Below, in pieces: positions 12,151 through 21,061 of a DNA stretch of 64,000 nt. Location: the NCBI GenBank assembly GCA_946498245.1, contig CAMMNN010000004.1, forward strand, positions 57,324-121,323. The letters run 5' to 3'. The position numbers were made by a program, and so were the translations under genes. The notes under the pieces are model-generated. The model was given only the letters and a program-made list of their open reading frames with translations. It was not told the DNA's origin and ran no database searches. The DNA comes from an uncultured Clostridium sp. GTDB taxonomy: Bacteria; Bacillota; Clostridia; Lachnospirales; Lachnospiraceae. Numbering within the stretch: the first letter of the stretch is position 1; each line of letters starts with the position of its first letter.

Positions 12151-13347
12151 GTGGACAAGGTTATAAATACAGGCGTATTGTTTATGAGAAATCTGCTCCA
12201 TTTAAATGTTGCGGTGATTGAAAATGAGGAAAGAGAAGAGTTCGCATTGCCGTCGCCCTATACCCAGGATTGGGAAAATCAACTGGTATGGGAAATTATG
12301 GATGCAGCAAAGGAAAATTCCGTCAGCTTTTTAAATGACAGCTTTCTGTCCTATTACTGTCTCATCCATCTGACAGATGTTGTAGTGCTGATGGGGCCTT
12401 ACCGGCAGCATACTATGACGCGGGCGGAGGCCCGCAGGCGGCTGACGGAGGAACGGTTTGAAGAAAATACAGTGGATCAATACCTGAAATGGTATAATTC
12501 TCAGCCGCTGCAGGAAATGAGCGTGGTAAAGCTGGCGGCCCATTCTATGATTGTAAGCGTATATGGAAGTGCTAAAGATACAGAGGAAAGAACGGTCAAT
12601 ATCCAAAGATATGAGCAGTCCCATCATCTGATACCGACGGATTTGTCCCAGGATATGGCTTCGACGGATTCCCTGATTTTTAATGAATTGTCATTCCCGT
12701 ATATGATGCACATACGGGCAGGTAATTACGAAGGAGCGGTGGCGACCTACAACAATATGATGCGATATACGAAGCCCCACAAAAATTTTGCCATTATTGA
12801 CACTGTGGAGGGAGTAACCAATATCCGGACGCTGACCCGTATAGCTACCCAACAGGCAGGCGTACCTGTTACGGCGGCTCAGGCGATACTGGAAGAGTTT
12901 AAGGGAAAGGTACGTATGGCGGGCAGCAAAAGCGAGGTTATGAAACTAACTTACAAAATGATCAGTGACATTTGTATTCTGGTTCGGCAATACAAAAGAA
13001 CTTCCTACAGCGTGAGTATTTCTCTGGCTGTTGATTATATCCACCGTAACTTGTCCCGTCCGTTGGCGGTGGCGGACATTGCCGGTGAAGTGGGGCTTTC
13101 GCCTAACCGGCTTTCTACAAAATTTCATCAGGAAGTCGGGGAATCCATTACCCAGTATATTTCCCGCCACAGACTGGAGGAGGCAGCCAATCTGCTTATG
13201 TACACAAACCTGACAATACAGGAGATCTGCGCACAGGTCGGGATTTTGGACAATAATTATTTTGCCAGACGTTTTAAAAAGGCATATGGGGTGGCTCCGG
13301 TACAGTACAGGAAACAGCACGGGGAAAGCGCTAAGGGAGGAGAATAA
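12151..13347 (+). CDS. AraC-family transcription regulator
   Basis: 398 residues. The C-terminal part, about 288-390, is a typical double helix-turn-helix AraC domain (PLAVADIAGEVGLSPNRLST, then FHQEVGESITQYI, and a second helix pair TIQEICAQVGILDNNYFARR followed by FKKAYGVAPVQYRK). The N-terminal 280 residues match no domain I recognise; they are soluble and probably sense a ligand. The GTG start at 12151 is backed by AGGAAAGGAACT; an ATG at 12184 is the alternative. Its position between a divergent sulfatase and the GH3/ABC/sulfatase operon suggests it controls both, activating them when the imported substrate is present (inference). Confidence 0.88.
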   Translation: MDKVINTGVLFMRNLLHLNVAVIENEEREEFALPSPYTQDWENQLVWEIMDAAKENSVSFLNDSFLSYYCLIHLTDVVVLMGPYRQHTMTRAEARRRLTEERFEENTVDQYLKWYNSQPLQEMSVVKLAAHSMIVSVYGSAKDTEERTVNIQRYEQSHHLIPTDLSQDMASTDSLIFNELSFPYMMHIRAGNYEGAVATYNNMMRYTKPHKNFAIIDTVEGVTNIRTLTRIATQQAGVPVTAAQAILEEFKGKVRMAGSKSEVMKLTYKMISDICILVRQYKRTSYSVSISLAVDYIHRNLSRPLAVADIAGEVGLSPNRLSTKFHQEVGESITQYISRHRLEEAANLLMYTNLTIQEICAQVGILDNNYFARRFKKAYGVAPVQYRKQHGESAKGGE

Positions 13348-13386
13348 AAGTTTTAATAGTATAATCATAGCTGAAGAAGCCTTAAA

Positions 13387-13424
13387 CAGAGGGGATATGG
13401 CCCGAATGGACCGTATCCCCTCTG
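13387..13424 (+). other. Long hairpin downstream of the AraC gene
   Basis: CAGAGGGGATATGG pairs with CCGTATCCCCTCTG, a 14-base stem with one G-T wobble and a 10-base loop. No T run follows, so it is not a classical terminator; it may protect the araC-type mRNA end or act as an operator. A true terminator-like hairpin follows at 13482. Confidence 0.55.
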
Positions 13425-13481
13425 CCTTTGCCGGAACGCACTGGGATGAGGGGAAGAATCTGAAAATTGTGAAAAATGTAC

Positions 13482-13500
13482 AAAAACGAAGGCGTTTTTT
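13482..13500 (+). terminator. Short terminator upstream of the GH3 operon
   Basis: AAAAACG / CGTTTTT stem with the loop AAGG and six T residues. It lies 135 bases after the AraC stop and before the candidate GH3 promoter, so it would separate the two units. Confidence 0.6.
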
Positions 13501-13557
13501 GTCTGTCTAAGAGAAGAAAAACAAAAGATAAGTGCTAGTCAAGATAGAAAATTTCTA

Positions 13558-13584
13558 TTGAAAATCGAAAAAAAGCTGTATAAT
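13558..13584 (+). promoter_or_regulatory. Candidate promoter of the GH3-ABC-sulfatase operon
   Basis: TTGAAA at 13558-13563 and a consensus TATAAT at 13579-13584, with a short 15-base spacer that could make it activator dependent. It overlaps the first codons of the longest possible GH3 frame, which is one reason to place the GH3 start at 13667. Confidence 0.6.
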
Positions 13585-13666
13585 GCCACTCATAAGAGAC
13601 AAAAAACAGTCGTTTTATACAGAAAAGGATTTTGGTGTGAATAAAAGGAAAGGAGAGCAGAAGGGC

Positions 13667-15391
13667 ATGGTAAATTTAAAGGCCAGTCCGTTTTTTCTAA
13701 ATGAAGAACAGATTGACTGGGTAGAGCAGACAATTGCCTCTATGACGCTGGAAGAAAAAATCGGGCAGTTGTTTATCAATTTTACGGTAAACCGGGATCC
13801 GGAATACATCAAAAGCGTATGCAGAAAGTATCACGTAGGGGGGATTCGCTGGCAGGGCGGTACTTTGGAAGAAGTATATGAGCAGAATAAGCTGTTTCAG
13901 GAGGAGAGCAAGGTACCGGTTCTCATTGCGGCCAACTGTGAGGCCGGCGGAAATGGGGCGGTAAAAGAAGGAACCCTTGTGGCGACTCAGGCAGCCTGCG
14001 GAGCCAGCGCTACCGCTGATACGGCTTATAATATGGGACGTGTAGGCGGCGAAGAAGCGGCGGCCATTGGCTGCAACTGGACATTTGGGCCCGTTTCTGA
14101 TGTTCTGCTGAACTGGCGCAATACCATTGTAAATACCCGCTCCTATGGCGATGATCCTGACCGGGTAATTGAGCGCTGCAAAAGCTATATGAAAGGAATG
14201 GCAGAAAGCGGAATCGCCTGCTGTACCAAGCATTTCCCCGGAGACGGAGTGGAAGAGAGGGATCAGCATCTCCTTATCGGAAACAATGATTTGACCTGTG
14301 AAGAATGGGATGAAAGCTTCGGAAAAGTATACAAGGCCTTAATAGATGCCGGTATTGAAAGCTTTATGGTAGGACACTTCCGCCTGCCGGCATACAGCCG
14401 CAGGCTGCGGCCGGGAATCAAGGACGAAGAGCTGATGCCCGCGTCCCTGGCTCCGGAGCTGCTGACGGATCTGCTGAGAGGCCAATTGGGCTTTAACGGG
14501 CTGATAGTAACGGATGCTTCCCATATGGGCGGGCTGTCTACGGCGGCCCCACGCAGCTACCAGGTTCCAGGGGCCATTGCGGCAGGCTGTGATATGTTCC
14601 TGTTTTTCAATGATCCGGATGAAGACTTTGCTTATATGATGGAAGGATACCGTTCCGGTCTGATTACAGAGGAACGCCTTTCCGATGCCTTACACCGCAT
14701 TTTAGGCCTGAAAGCGAAGTTGAACCTGTACAAAAAGCCATTTCCGGAAAAGAAAGGCCTGAAAGCCATCGGTAGCCCGGAACACCATGCCGCCGCCGCT
14801 AAAGCTGCGGACGAAACTATTACCTTGGTAAAGGACGTACAGCATCTGCTTCCCTATGATATAAAGAAAGGCAGACGCGTAAAGCTTTATTTTATCCAGA
14901 GCGCTCCCATTTCTGTAGTGGATGGTACGGATAAAGCAAAACAGATCGTAATCGAAGAGCTGGAACGGGCGGGCTTTGAGGTAGACATCAATCAGGATTA
15001 CTATGAGCTGGAAGCGGAAAAACCGGCATGGGCTAACCGCTATAAACTTATTGAGGCCGGTTCGGCGGAAGAGTTCCGAAAGAATTTCGATTTGGCTATG
15101 GTGTTTATTAATATGAAAGGGTACGCCCAGGAGAATAATATCCGGGTGAAATATTCCGTATCTCACTCCAATGAAATCCCATGGTACGTTCAGGAGGTGC
15201 CTACAGTCTGTGTTTCTCTGGGATATACCAATCATCTGTTTGACGTGCCTATGATGAAAACCTACATTAACGCTTACGCGGATACCCGGGAATATATCCG
15301 GGCGGTGATTGAAAAGATAACCGGACAGTCAGAGTTTAAGGGAATCTTTAACGAAACCGTTTGGTGCGGGCGCTGGGATACGCGCATCTGA
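13667..15391 (+). CDS. GH3 family beta-N-acetylhexosaminidase-like enzyme
   Basis: 574 residues; glycoside hydrolase family 3, NagZ-like branch. It shows the His-Asp acid/base loop as KHFPGDGVEERDQH (family pattern KHFPG-x-G-x4-D-x-H) and the Asp nucleophile in GLIVTDASHMGGL. A C-terminal alpha-beta domain follows (about 380-574). There is no signal peptide, so it acts inside the cell. The ATG at 13667 has GGAAAGGAG about 11 bases upstream; a longer frame to 13583 would start inside the promoter. It is the first gene of an operon with a Dpp-type importer and sulfate enzymes, so it likely cleaves an imported amino-sugar glycoside. The exact substrate is unknown. Confidence 0.85.
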   Translation: MVNLKASPFFLNEEQIDWVEQTIASMTLEEKIGQLFINFTVNRDPEYIKSVCRKYHVGGIRWQGGTLEEVYEQNKLFQEESKVPVLIAANCEAGGNGAVKEGTLVATQAACGASATADTAYNMGRVGGEEAAAIGCNWTFGPVSDVLLNWRNTIVNTRSYGDDPDRVIERCKSYMKGMAESGIACCTKHFPGDGVEERDQHLLIGNNDLTCEEWDESFGKVYKALIDAGIESFMVGHFRLPAYSRRLRPGIKDEELMPASLAPELLTDLLRGQLGFNGLIVTDASHMGGLSTAAPRSYQVPGAIAAGCDMFLFFNDPDEDFAYMMEGYRSGLITEERLSDALHRILGLKAKLNLYKKPFPEKKGLKAIGSPEHHAAAAKAADETITLVKDVQHLLPYDIKKGRRVKLYFIQSAPISVVDGTDKAKQIVIEELERAGFEVDINQDYYELEAEKPAWANRYKLIEAGSAEEFRKNFDLAMVFINMKGYAQENNIRVKYSVSHSNEIPWYVQEVPTVCVSLGYTNHLFDVPMMKTYINAYADTREYIRAVIEKITGQSEFKGIFNETVWCGRWDTRI

Positions 15392-15425
15392 TTGCCGCAG
15401 TAAGAAAAAGGAGGAACATAATACC

Positions 15426-16418
15426 GTGCTAAAATATATGATAAAACGCGTGCTGTTTTTGATTCCCATTATGCTGGGAGTTATGGTAATCGTATTTTTC
15501 ATCCGCGCCATTACCCCCGGAGATCCTATCGACAATCTGCTGACAGAGGATGCCACGGAAGAACAGCGCCAGGAATTGAGAGAAGAACTGGGACTGGATA
15601 AGTCCCTGCCGGAACAGTTTGTGGTTTATGTAAAAGATGTGGTGACAGGAGATTTGGGAACGTCATATACGACAAAGCAGCCTGTCCTTGACGAGCTGAT
15701 GACCCGTCTTCCGGTTTCTATGATTGTCTGCTTCGGGGCCGTGTTTATCGGCGTTATTATCGGAGTGCCCTTGGGAACCATATCGGCGCTGAAACAATAT
15801 TCCTGGACGGACAGTATTATCAGAATCGTGTCAATGATTGCCGCCGCCACGCCTCAGTTCTGCTTAGGGCTGGTATTGATTATGATTTTTTCCGTAAAGC
15901 TCCACTGGCTTCCCTCAGTAGGACTGACAGGTCCGGCAAGCTTTATCCTCCCCATGGCCTCTGTAGGCCTTACCAGTTTGGCTCAATATACCCGGATTAC
16001 CCGTTCCAGTATGCTGGAAGTCATTCGTCAGGACTACATCCGTACCGCCAGAGCCAAAGGCCAGACAGAAGGGGCGATTACGGTCCGCCACGCTTTGCGG
16101 AATGCCTTTATCCCCATTATGGCCCAGATTGGAAACCAGGTGGGGCATCAGTTAGGCGGCGCTCTCATTGTGGAAACTGTTTTCGGTATGCCGGGAATCG
16201 GAAAATATATCGGCGATGCCATTACAGCCCGGAACTTCCCGGCTATTCAGGGCGGAGTTCTGTTTCTGGCATTCATATTCACCCTTGTAAATCTGCTTGT
16301 AGACGTCAGCTTTGTATTTATTAATCCCCGGCTGAAGTCCAGCGTTCTCCATAGCAGGCCCGGAAAATTAAGTAGGTGGCTCAAGGGCAGAAAACAAAAG
16401 ATTCAAGCTGCGGTGTAA
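15426..16418 (+). CDS. Oligopeptide/glycoside ABC transporter permease (DppB type)
   Basis: 330 residues with an N-terminal membrane helix (RVLFLIPIMLGVMVIVFFI), a long external loop, and five further hydrophobic segments. The permease EAA-type loop RTARAKGQTEGAITVRHALR is clear and meets the ATPases. The start is GTG at 15426 with AGGAGG nine to ten bases before; this leaves 34 bases from the GH3 gene. Together with the next gene it forms the membrane channel. The family carries peptides but also nickel, opines and oligosaccharides; the neighbouring GH3 and sulfatases point to a sulfated or amino-sugar compound (inference). Confidence 0.92.
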   Translation: MLKYMIKRVLFLIPIMLGVMVIVFFIRAITPGDPIDNLLTEDATEEQRQELREELGLDKSLPEQFVVYVKDVVTGDLGTSYTTKQPVLDELMTRLPVSMIVCFGAVFIGVIIGVPLGTISALKQYSWTDSIIRIVSMIAAATPQFCLGLVLIMIFSVKLHWLPSVGLTGPASFILPMASVGLTSLAQYTRITRSSMLEVIRQDYIRTARAKGQTEGAITVRHALRNAFIPIMAQIGNQVGHQLGGALIVETVFGMPGIGKYIGDAITARNFPAIQGGVLFLAFIFTLVNLLVDVSFVFINPRLKSSVLHSRPGKLSRWLKGRKQKIQAAV

Positions 16419-16433
16419 AGGAGGAAGAGATAA

Positions 16434-17339
16434 ATGGCAAAGATAAAAACACCGACTCCGGCAATGATCCGCTATGCAAAAAAGAACAGAAAGCCGAAAA
16501 AGTACTCCCCTGGGAGGGAGGCCGTCAAGCGGTTCTGCCGCAACCGAAACGCTATTGTGGGATTTGTAATTATATCCGTTTTGCTGGTTATTGCTATTTT
16601 GGCGGGGATTCTGGCGCCTTACGAATATCAGGCCCAGGATTATACGTCGGCTTTCCAGGGGCCTTCCGCCGCCCACCTGTTCGGAACAGACAATTACGGC
16701 CGTGACATCCTCAGCCGCTGTCTCTACGGCGCCCGCTACACTTTGCTTTTGGCCCTGGGCTGCGTAACAATGGCCTTCTTTACCGGCGGAGCTCTGGGGA
16801 TTATAGCCGGATATTTCGGCGGAACAGTGGAAACAGCTATTATGCGTTTTATGGACGTTCTGCAGTCTATTCCCCAGGTATTGCTGGCCATTTCCCTGAC
16901 CTCGGCCCTGGGAAACGGAATCCCTCAATTGATTACGGCTATTACAGTTTCTTCCATGCCGGTGATTTCCAAAAACTGCCGTGCGGCCATTCTGAACGTA
17001 AAAAATTCAGAGTATGTGGAAGCGTCTAAGGCCATCGGCGTAGGTCAGGCCCGAATGATTATAAAGCACATGATCCCCAATACTGTGGGAGTTATGGTCA
17101 TTTACGTAGTGGGTATGATGAGCGCTTCCATCAATATTATGGCTTCCTTGAGTTACCTGGGAGTGGGACTTGTGCCTCCGACGCCGGAATGGGGACTGAT
17201 TCTCAGCGAAGCAAAAAGTTATTTTACTTCATTCCCGCATATGGTTCTGTTTCCGGCGCTGATGATCCTGCTGACAATCCTGGCCTTTAATATGCTGGGC
17301 GACGGTTTGAGAGATGCGCTGGATCCGCGCCTGAAATAA
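16434..17339 (+). CDS. Oligopeptide/glycoside ABC transporter permease (DppC type)
   Basis: 301 residues. An N-terminal cytosolic Lys/Arg-rich segment precedes the first helix (IVGFVIISVLLVIAILAGIL). The DppC signature HLFGTDNYGRDILSRCLYGA and the EAA loop (EASKAIGVGQARMIIKHMIP) are visible, and the end reads NMLGDGLRDALDPRLK as in most DppC proteins. AGGAGG lies upstream of the ATG, 15 bases after the preceding stop. It is the partner of the DppB-like permease. Confidence 0.93.
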   Translation: MAKIKTPTPAMIRYAKKNRKPKKYSPGREAVKRFCRNRNAIVGFVIISVLLVIAILAGILAPYEYQAQDYTSAFQGPSAAHLFGTDNYGRDILSRCLYGARYTLLLALGCVTMAFFTGGALGIIAGYFGGTVETAIMRFMDVLQSIPQVLLAISLTSALGNGIPQLITAITVSSMPVISKNCRAAILNVKNSEYVEASKAIGVGQARMIIKHMIPNTVGVMVIYVVGMMSASINIMASLSYLGVGLVPPTPEWGLILSEAKSYFTSFPHMVLFPALMILLTILAFNMLGDGLRDALDPRLK

Positions 17340-17354
17340 TCGGAGGTAAATGCA

Positions 17355-18344
17355 ATGACAGAAAACAAAAAAACTCCTGTTGTAGAGGTTAAGGATTTGA
17401 CCGTCCATTACGAAACGGATGACGGGATTGTAGAGGCCGTAAACAACGTGTCTTTAAAAATTGAAAAAGGAGAGGTTCTGGGATTAGTAGGAGAGACTGG
17501 AGCGGGGAAAACTACCATCGCCCTCAGCATGATGAACCTGCTGCCGGTACCGCCCAGCCGCGTCATTAACGGCTCCGTCTTCCTTAATGGAGAAGACATT
17601 TTTAAAAAGAATAAACATCAGATGCAGAAGCTCCGCGGAAATGCAGTCAGTATGATTTTCCAGGATCCCATGACAGCCTTAAATCCCGTAAAATATGTAG
17701 GAGATCAGATTGCAGAGGTAATTCTTCTCCACGACAAATGCTCCAAAAAGGACGCTATGCTCCGGGCCTGCGACATGATGCGTACCGTAGGGATTCATCC
17801 GGAACGGTATAAAGAATATCCCCATCAGTTTTCAGGAGGAATGAAACAGAGAATTGTAATCGCTATCGCTCTGGCCTGTCAGCCGGAACTGCTGATTGCC
17901 GACGAACCCACCACGGCTTTGGATGTAACCATTCAGGCCCAGGTGCTGGACATGATGAAGGAGCTGCAGGAAAAACACGATATGGCCATGCTGATGATTA
18001 CCCATGATTTGGGAATCGTAGCTGAAATGTGCGATAAATGCGCCATTATTTATGCCGGGGAAATTGTAGAGTACGGCAGTCTGGAGCATATCTTTGACCG
18101 TCCTATGCATCCTTACACCGTGGGACTTATGGAATCCATTCCCAGTCTGGACAAAGACGTAGAGCGGCTAAAACCCATTCCCGGACTGATGATCGACCCC
18201 ACCAACCTGCCTCAGCACTGCAGCTTTTGCGAGCGGTGCTTTCGGAGAGACGATCGCTGCTCCAAAGACGATCCCGCTTTAGTAGAAGTGGAACCCGGAC
18301 ATTGGGTGAAATGCTTCTATGGGGGAAAGGAGAAGATGAGATGA
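17355..18344 (+). CDS. Oligopeptide/glycoside ABC transporter ATPase (DppD type)
   Basis: 329 residues. Walker A GETGAGKT (46-53), Q-loop MIFQDPMTALNP, signature FSGGMKQR, and Walker B LLIADEPTTALD are all intact. The C-terminal oligopeptide extension contains several Cys residues (HCSFCERCFRRDDRC, later VKCF), a pattern linked in DppD proteins to an iron-sulfur cluster. The stop overlaps the next ATPase start by four bases (ATGA). It powers the importer as a heterodimer with the next gene product. Confidence 0.94.
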   Translation: MTENKKTPVVEVKDLTVHYETDDGIVEAVNNVSLKIEKGEVLGLVGETGAGKTTIALSMMNLLPVPPSRVINGSVFLNGEDIFKKNKHQMQKLRGNAVSMIFQDPMTALNPVKYVGDQIAEVILLHDKCSKKDAMLRACDMMRTVGIHPERYKEYPHQFSGGMKQRIVIAIALACQPELLIADEPTTALDVTIQAQVLDMMKELQEKHDMAMLMITHDLGIVAEMCDKCAIIYAGEIVEYGSLEHIFDRPMHPYTVGLMESIPSLDKDVERLKPIPGLMIDPTNLPQHCSFCERCFRRDDRCSKDDPALVEVEPGHWVKCFYGGKEKMR

Positions 18345-19309
18345 GTGCGCTGCTGGAAACAAAACACCTGAAAAAATATTTTGAAGTGCCAAACGGTACC
18401 CTTCACGCTGTAGATGATGTGAACCTTTCTATTGAAAAAGGCAGTACCCTGGGGGTGGTAGGAGAATCCGGATGCGGCAAATCCACTCTCGGCAAAACCA
18501 TTATGAAGCTGACCCAGCCCACTTCCGGGGAAATCTGGTTTGACGGAGTCAATATCGCCCCTATGTCGGGAAAGGAATTTAAACCCTACCGCTACCAGAT
18601 CCAGATGATTTTCCAGGATCCCTACGCGACGCTGGATCCCCGTATGAGCATTGCACAGCTTATTGCAGAACCCTTGGAAGTGTCAAAAACTCTGACAGAT
18701 CGGGCACAGATTGATAAACGGGTAGACGAATTAATGGAATTGGTTGGACTGGCTTCGCGCCTTAAAAACAGCTATCCCCACGAACTGGACGGCGGACGCC
18801 GGCAGCGTATCGGCGTAGCCCGCGCTCTGGCCTTGGAACCTAAATTTATTGTGTGTGATGAGCCGGTTTCCGCCCTGGACGTGTCAATTCAGGCCCAGAT
18901 TTTAAATCTGCTGCAGGATTTGCAGGAGGATATGGGTTTAACTTATATGTTTATTACCCACGATATGTCGGTGGTAAAACATATTTCCACGGAAATTGCG
19001 GTAATGTATTTGGGACAGGTTATTGAAAAATGCGACGCAAAGGAATTGTTCCGCAATACGCTCCATCCGTACTCCCAGGCTTTGCTGTCGGCAATTCCTA
19101 TTCCCAGCATCCATGTGGAGCGAAAGAAAATCCTGTTAAAAGGGGAATTGTCTTCCCCTATTAATCCCAAGCCCTGCTGCCGGTTTGCAGTTCGCTGCCC
19201 CTATGCTACAGACGAATGCTTTGCCAGTGAACCGGAGTTTCGGGAAATTAAAAAGGGACACTATGTTGCCTGCCACAAGGTAGACGGACAAGGAACAATC
19301 AATAAATAA
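18341..19309 (+). CDS. Oligopeptide/glycoside ABC transporter ATPase (DppF type)
   Basis: 322 residues from the ATG at 18341, which overlaps the DppD stop; a longer frame from 18227 lies inside the previous gene. Walker A GESGCGKS (41-48) and Walker B FIVCDEPVSALD are normal. The ABC signature reads ELDGGRRQRIG instead of LSGGQ, a change also known in some clostridial and archaeal DppF-like proteins. The C-terminal extension has a Cys-containing end (PCCRFAVRCPYATDEC). It is the second ATPase of the importer. Confidence 0.93.
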   Translation: MSALLETKHLKKYFEVPNGTLHAVDDVNLSIEKGSTLGVVGESGCGKSTLGKTIMKLTQPTSGEIWFDGVNIAPMSGKEFKPYRYQIQMIFQDPYATLDPRMSIAQLIAEPLEVSKTLTDRAQIDKRVDELMELVGLASRLKNSYPHELDGGRRQRIGVARALALEPKFIVCDEPVSALDVSIQAQILNLLQDLQEDMGLTYMFITHDMSVVKHISTEIAVMYLGQVIEKCDAKELFRNTLHPYSQALLSAIPIPSIHVERKKILLKGELSSPINPKPCCRFAVRCPYATDECFASEPEFREIKKGHYVACHKVDGQGTINK

Positions 19310-19325
19310 TTTAGGAGGAGAAGAA

Positions 19326-20954
19326 ATGAACAGATTTATGAAAAAAACAGTCAGTGTCTTAATGGCCGCTGCTATGGCGTTTGCCTGTGCCGCCTGCGGT
19401 CAGTCCGGAACGGAAACCACTGCGGCAGCCGGAGGGACGGAGACTACGGCAGCCGGAGCAATAGAAACGACTGCTGCTGAAGCTCCTGAAGCAAATACCG
19501 CAAAGAGTGAGGAAACTCTGAAGGTGGCTCTGTCGGCGGAGCCCAATGGACTCTTCCCTTTGTCAGCTTCTGTATCTGAAAGCGGTTTGGTCGTTCAGAA
19601 TGCTATAGGCGGCCGTCTGCTGGAATTTAACGCTGAAACAGGAGAGGTTTCTCCCAGTTTAGCTGATACTTACGAGCTGGTGGATGAAACTCACATGAAA
19701 TTCCATTTAAGAGAGGATGCCTGCTATTCCGACGGTACCCCTGTTACAGCCGAGGATGTACTCTATTCCTTCACACTGGCCAAAGAAAATGCCGTGTCCT
19801 TTGCCAATTACCTGGACATGGAAAATTCTTCCGCAGAAGATGATCACACGGTTATAATTGCCATGACCCAGTATGTGCCTGGTTGGGAGCAGCAGTTCTG
19901 CAATCCTGCGGCAATTATTACCAGCGAAGCCAATGTGGAAGCGGCAGGAGGATTAGACGCCGCCAGCCGCGATGTGCCGGTGGGATGCGGCCGCTATGTG
20001 TTTAAAGAATGGGTTAGCGGACAGTACATTACTCTGGAGCGCAACGAAAACTACTGGGATAAAGACTATAACGGTTATTACAAAACCATTCAGTTTACCT
20101 TTGTGCCTGATGCCGCTTCCCGTGTTCTGGCTCTCCAGAGCGGCGACGTAAATGTGGCCCAGCGTATTACCATGAGCGACTATATGGCATTGCAGAACGA
20201 TCCCAATGTAAAGGGAGTTCCCTTTGCGACAGACCGTATTTTCAACTTGTTCTTTAATGTATCGGAAGGCAGCGTGTTCTCAGATCCGCTGCTGAGAGAG
20301 GCGGCGGCTTACGCCATTGACGCCAATGCCGTAAACGCCCTGCAGAATATGGGCCAGGGCCAGATTGTCCAAGGACAGTGGGCCAGCACACATCCCTATT
20401 ACCGGGAATATTACGAGGGAGGCCATTTGAATCAGGATATTAACAAGGCCAAGGAACTGATGGCTCAGGCCGGCTATCCCGACGGATTTGACTGCACCCT
20501 TATTACGCAAGCAGCAAATCAGCAGATGGCAACGGTAGTTCAGGAAAGTCTGCGCCAGGTAGGAATCAATGTCAATATCGAGATGATGGAACAGAGCACT
20601 TACGTAAGCGCAGCCCGCAACGGGGAATACGACTGCTATGTAGGGGCTACAACGGCGGGAACATTAAGCCCGGATAATTTTAACCAGCTTGATCCGGATA
20701 AAATCGGCGTAACGGTAGGCGGATACCGGGACGATTCGGAAGCCGCCAGCGCCATGATTGCTAAAGCCTCTTCCTATGATGAAGCCGAGGCCAAAGAGGG
20801 CTGGGATGAGCTGTACGATCTGGTGTTAGGCCAATACTACTGTGTGGGACTGTGCAACGCCATTGACTGCTACGGTTTGTCAAAGAATCTGGACGGGCTG
20901 AAGTTGGGTAAGCTGAATTACATGGACGTGTCCTATGTCCACCCTGTAGAGTAA
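19326..20954 (+). CDS. Extracellular solute-binding lipoprotein, family 5
   Basis: 542 residues. A lipoprotein signal with the lipobox CAAC puts the lipidated Cys at residue 24, so it is anchored outside the membrane. A Thr/Ala/Glu-rich linker with repeated ETTAA units spans about 28-60. The SBP family 5 core follows (LPSLADTYELVDETHMKFHL-like segment, then REDACYSDGTPVTAEDVLYS). It feeds the Dpp-type permeases encoded just upstream. The ligand cannot be read from sequence; sulfated or amino-sugar compounds are favoured only by context. AGGAGGAG precedes the ATG. Confidence 0.92.
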   Translation: MNRFMKKTVSVLMAAAMAFACAACGQSGTETTAAAGGTETTAAGAIETTAAEAPEANTAKSEETLKVALSAEPNGLFPLSASVSESGLVVQNAIGGRLLEFNAETGEVSPSLADTYELVDETHMKFHLREDACYSDGTPVTAEDVLYSFTLAKENAVSFANYLDMENSSAEDDHTVIIAMTQYVPGWEQQFCNPAAIITSEANVEAAGGLDAASRDVPVGCGRYVFKEWVSGQYITLERNENYWDKDYNGYYKTIQFTFVPDAASRVLALQSGDVNVAQRITMSDYMALQNDPNVKGVPFATDRIFNLFFNVSEGSVFSDPLLREAAAYAIDANAVNALQNMGQGQIVQGQWASTHPYYREYYEGGHLNQDINKAKELMAQAGYPDGFDCTLITQAANQQMATVVQESLRQVGINVNIEMMEQSTYVSAARNGEYDCYVGATTAGTLSPDNFNQLDPDKIGVTVGGYRDDSEAASAMIAKASSYDEAEAKEGWDELYDLVLGQYYCVGLCNAIDCYGLSKNLDGLKLGKLNYMDVSYVHPVE

Positions 20955-20974
20955 AAGCATAAAAATACCCCTAT

Positions 20975-21010
20975 CAGGGCCGTCCTGCGTATCCGGCGGG
21001 GCGGCTCCTG
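20975..21010 (+). other. Intercistronic hairpin after the binding-protein gene
   Basis: CAGG-GCCGTCC pairs with GGGCGGC-CCTG with one bulged T and one wobble. No T run follows. Such hairpins after binding-protein genes often raise the level of the upstream mRNA over the downstream part; that role is inference here. Confidence 0.55.
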
Positions 21011-21061
21011 CTATATCGCAGGAAAGACTTGCATATTCACATAATAATGAAGGAGGAAGCT

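Noticed and set aside
13387..13424. Hairpin after the AraC gene as a riboswitch or classical terminator
   Set aside because: A single long stem without T run and without any conserved aptamer core; left as an unassigned hairpin.
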